In this document: piece after piece, positions 5,901-6,125 of the stretch
Position numbering within the stretch: position 1 is the stretch's first letter
Layout: the number at the start of each line of letters is the position of its first letter
Assembly (NCBI GenBank): GCA_913053915.1
Contig: CAJXGP010000141.1
Span: 1-6,125 of the forward strand
DNA: 6,125 nt
Source: an uncultured Ignavibacteriales bacterium
GTDB taxonomy: Bacteria; Bacteroidota; Ignavibacteria; Ignavibacteriales; Ignavibacteriaceae
Direction: 5' to 3'
Position numbers and translations under genes: made by a program
The notes under the pieces: generated by a model
The model's database searches: none
The model's input: the letters and a program-made list of their open reading frames with translations, nothing else
Told to the model about the DNA's origin: nothing

Positions 5901-6125
5901 TTTGTAACGAATGCGGTAACTGCACCACATTCTGCCCTACAAACGGCGCTCCTTATAAAATTAAACCTAAATTTTATTTAACAAAAGAAAGTTTTCAAAA
6001 GGAAGATAACTGCTACTTTTTAAAGGACAATTATATTTTGTACAAAAATAATGGTAATGTGATTTCCTTGAAATTTGAAAATGAAAAAGTAGTTTTTAAA
6101 TCCAATGAACTTAAAGCTGAATTGA
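2975..6125 (+). CDS. ygfK: YgfK-type putative selenate reductase / multidomain Fe-S flavoprotein (3' end off window)
   Basis: The ATG frame stays open for 1050 codons to the edge; E. coli YgfK is about 1030 residues, so little is missing. Residues 1 to ~430 form a dihydropyrimidine-dehydrogenase-like FMN barrel: TPIGVAAGPHTQ (54-65), ELKTVQ (82-87), STMHGCPPDEIE, KLNPTLLG (236-243), GLKLTNT (294-300), MSGRALHP (319-326), DLLKPGG (373-379). Next is a GltD-like Fe-S domain with Cys458, 463, 467 and Cys506, 510, 514, then FAD site GAGPSG (556-561), NAD(P)H site GGGNSA (685-690) with YRR (711-713), and GGDA (822-825). The C-terminus has Cys913, 916, 920, 923, 927 and a classical 4Fe-4S motif, Cys977, 980, 983, 987. 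These features imply electron transfer between NAD(P)H and an FMN-bound or partner-bound substrate. Known family context: E. coli ygfK has been linked to selenate reduction and lies with xdhD/ssnA; related genes occur in anaerobic purine-degradation clusters. The substrate here is unknown. No Shine-Dalgarno is visible; it probably relies on coupling with mce. Confidence 0.95.
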   Translation, partial: MSDKLYKVSLSKLLKWILTEEKEGKIFGIYKELFFTPSKADLFKLQRYEQLLETPIGVAAGPHTQLAQNIVAAWLTGSRYIELKTVQTLDEIEVAKPCIEMEDEGYNCEWSQELKIKDSFDEYLNAWILIHVLKDKFGWNSLEFGTIFNMSIGYDLKGIMNSNIQWFLDKMNDCSEELDEKIDSLTGIYPHIKNLKIPARISNCVTLSTMHGCPPDEIESIAKYLIEKRELHTTVKLNPTLLGAGELRYILNEKLGYETIVPDEAFEHDLKYEDGLKIIKILIQTAEKNSVQFGLKLTNTLESLNRTKELPEDQQMVYMSGRALHPISISSLAAKLQNEFNGELDISFSAGVDTFNVSDILACNIKPVTVCSDLLKPGGYTRLSQYLMEIKKNMQNVSASCLEEFVLKHSPDSKNVKLAGLNYLNKYAGKIINNERYKKSFFIYENIKTDRDLPAFDCIYAPCINTCAISQDIPNYMYYTAQGEFRKAFEVIIKTNPLPHITGMVCDHLCQSKCTRINYDNPLLIREIKRFVTEREEAEFKLRPKSLNGLKAAVIGAGPSGLSAAYFLALEGFEVEVFESNNFAGGMVSGAIPVFRISEEAIRSDIENIASLGVKFNYNVEITEDYFDRLRKDFNFIYIAVGAKKGKKLNIRGENLDGVYDQLSFLSMVRTGVNFSLGKSVAIIGGGNSAIDAARTAKRIIGADGTVTLIYRRTKKEMPADKDEIAALEEEKISVLELTAPEKSSKGINNKKKITLSKMKLDKLDSSGRPRPIKIDGSGYELEFDSIITAIGQDVILDFLPDKKLVVEDKTNETQIENIFAGGDALRGADSLINAVKDGKQAAENIIKKANSNFTLSVEDDVQKMSLIGFQKKQAFRQYGKSIPVIPVEKRNGFELVHHTLDEISAIEEADRCLYCDDVCNVCVSVCPNLTNIAVEFDLEEIKFPIVEIKNDDYKIIAQKSFRISQKHQIINLGDFCNECGNCTTFCPTNGAPYKIKPKFYLTKESFQKEDNCYFLKDNYILYKNNGNVISLKFENEKVVFKSNELKAEL

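Overview
This is an AT-rich window (roughly a third G+C by eye) with weak or absent Shine-Dalgarno sequences at several genes. It carries short degenerate heptamer-type repeats and one box fitting the Bacteroidota -7 consensus TAnnTTTG. Together these suggest an anaerobic member of the Bacteroidota/Ignavibacteriota (FCB) group. That placement is an inference; no marker gene is present.

Left part, minus strand (1-1866): the remains of a branched-chain amino acid type (Liv/HAAT) ABC transporter operon. Reading in the direction of transcription there is an intact membrane permease livH (1866-997), a complete VapB/DUF2281 antitoxin (936-733), and the first 19 codons of its PIN-domain toxin vapC (733-674). 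The toxin runs straight into what looks like the last ~25-29 codons of an ABC ATPase, probably livG (to 591). Next comes livF, which overlaps that remnant as TAATG and is split by a frameshift near 238-250. No livM and no body of livG is present. The simplest reading is a decaying operon in which one deletion fused vapC to the 3' end of livG and a second small deletion broke livF.

Middle (1867-2520): a 654-base divergent intergenic region without a credible gene. It holds two clusters of degenerate 7-8 base repeats (2022-2102 and 2145-2174), an A-loop inverted repeat (2285-2314) and a candidate livH promoter (1894-1901).

Right part, plus strand (2521-6125): methylmalonyl-CoA epimerase (mce), followed 34 bases later by ygfK, a ~1050-residue multidomain flavo-iron-sulfur oxidoreductase open at the right edge. 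It is missing at most a short C-terminus. Its domain order is a dihydropyrimidine-dehydrogenase-like FMN barrel, a GltD-like Fe-S/FAD/NAD(P)H module, and two C-terminal ferredoxin-type Cys clusters. These are the same modules as dihydropyrimidine dehydrogenase with the FMN barrel moved to the front.

I see no CRISPR array, tRNA, rRNA or transposase. The most noteworthy points are the permuted YgfK architecture and its pairing with mce, and the deletion scar joining a toxin start to a transporter ATPase end.
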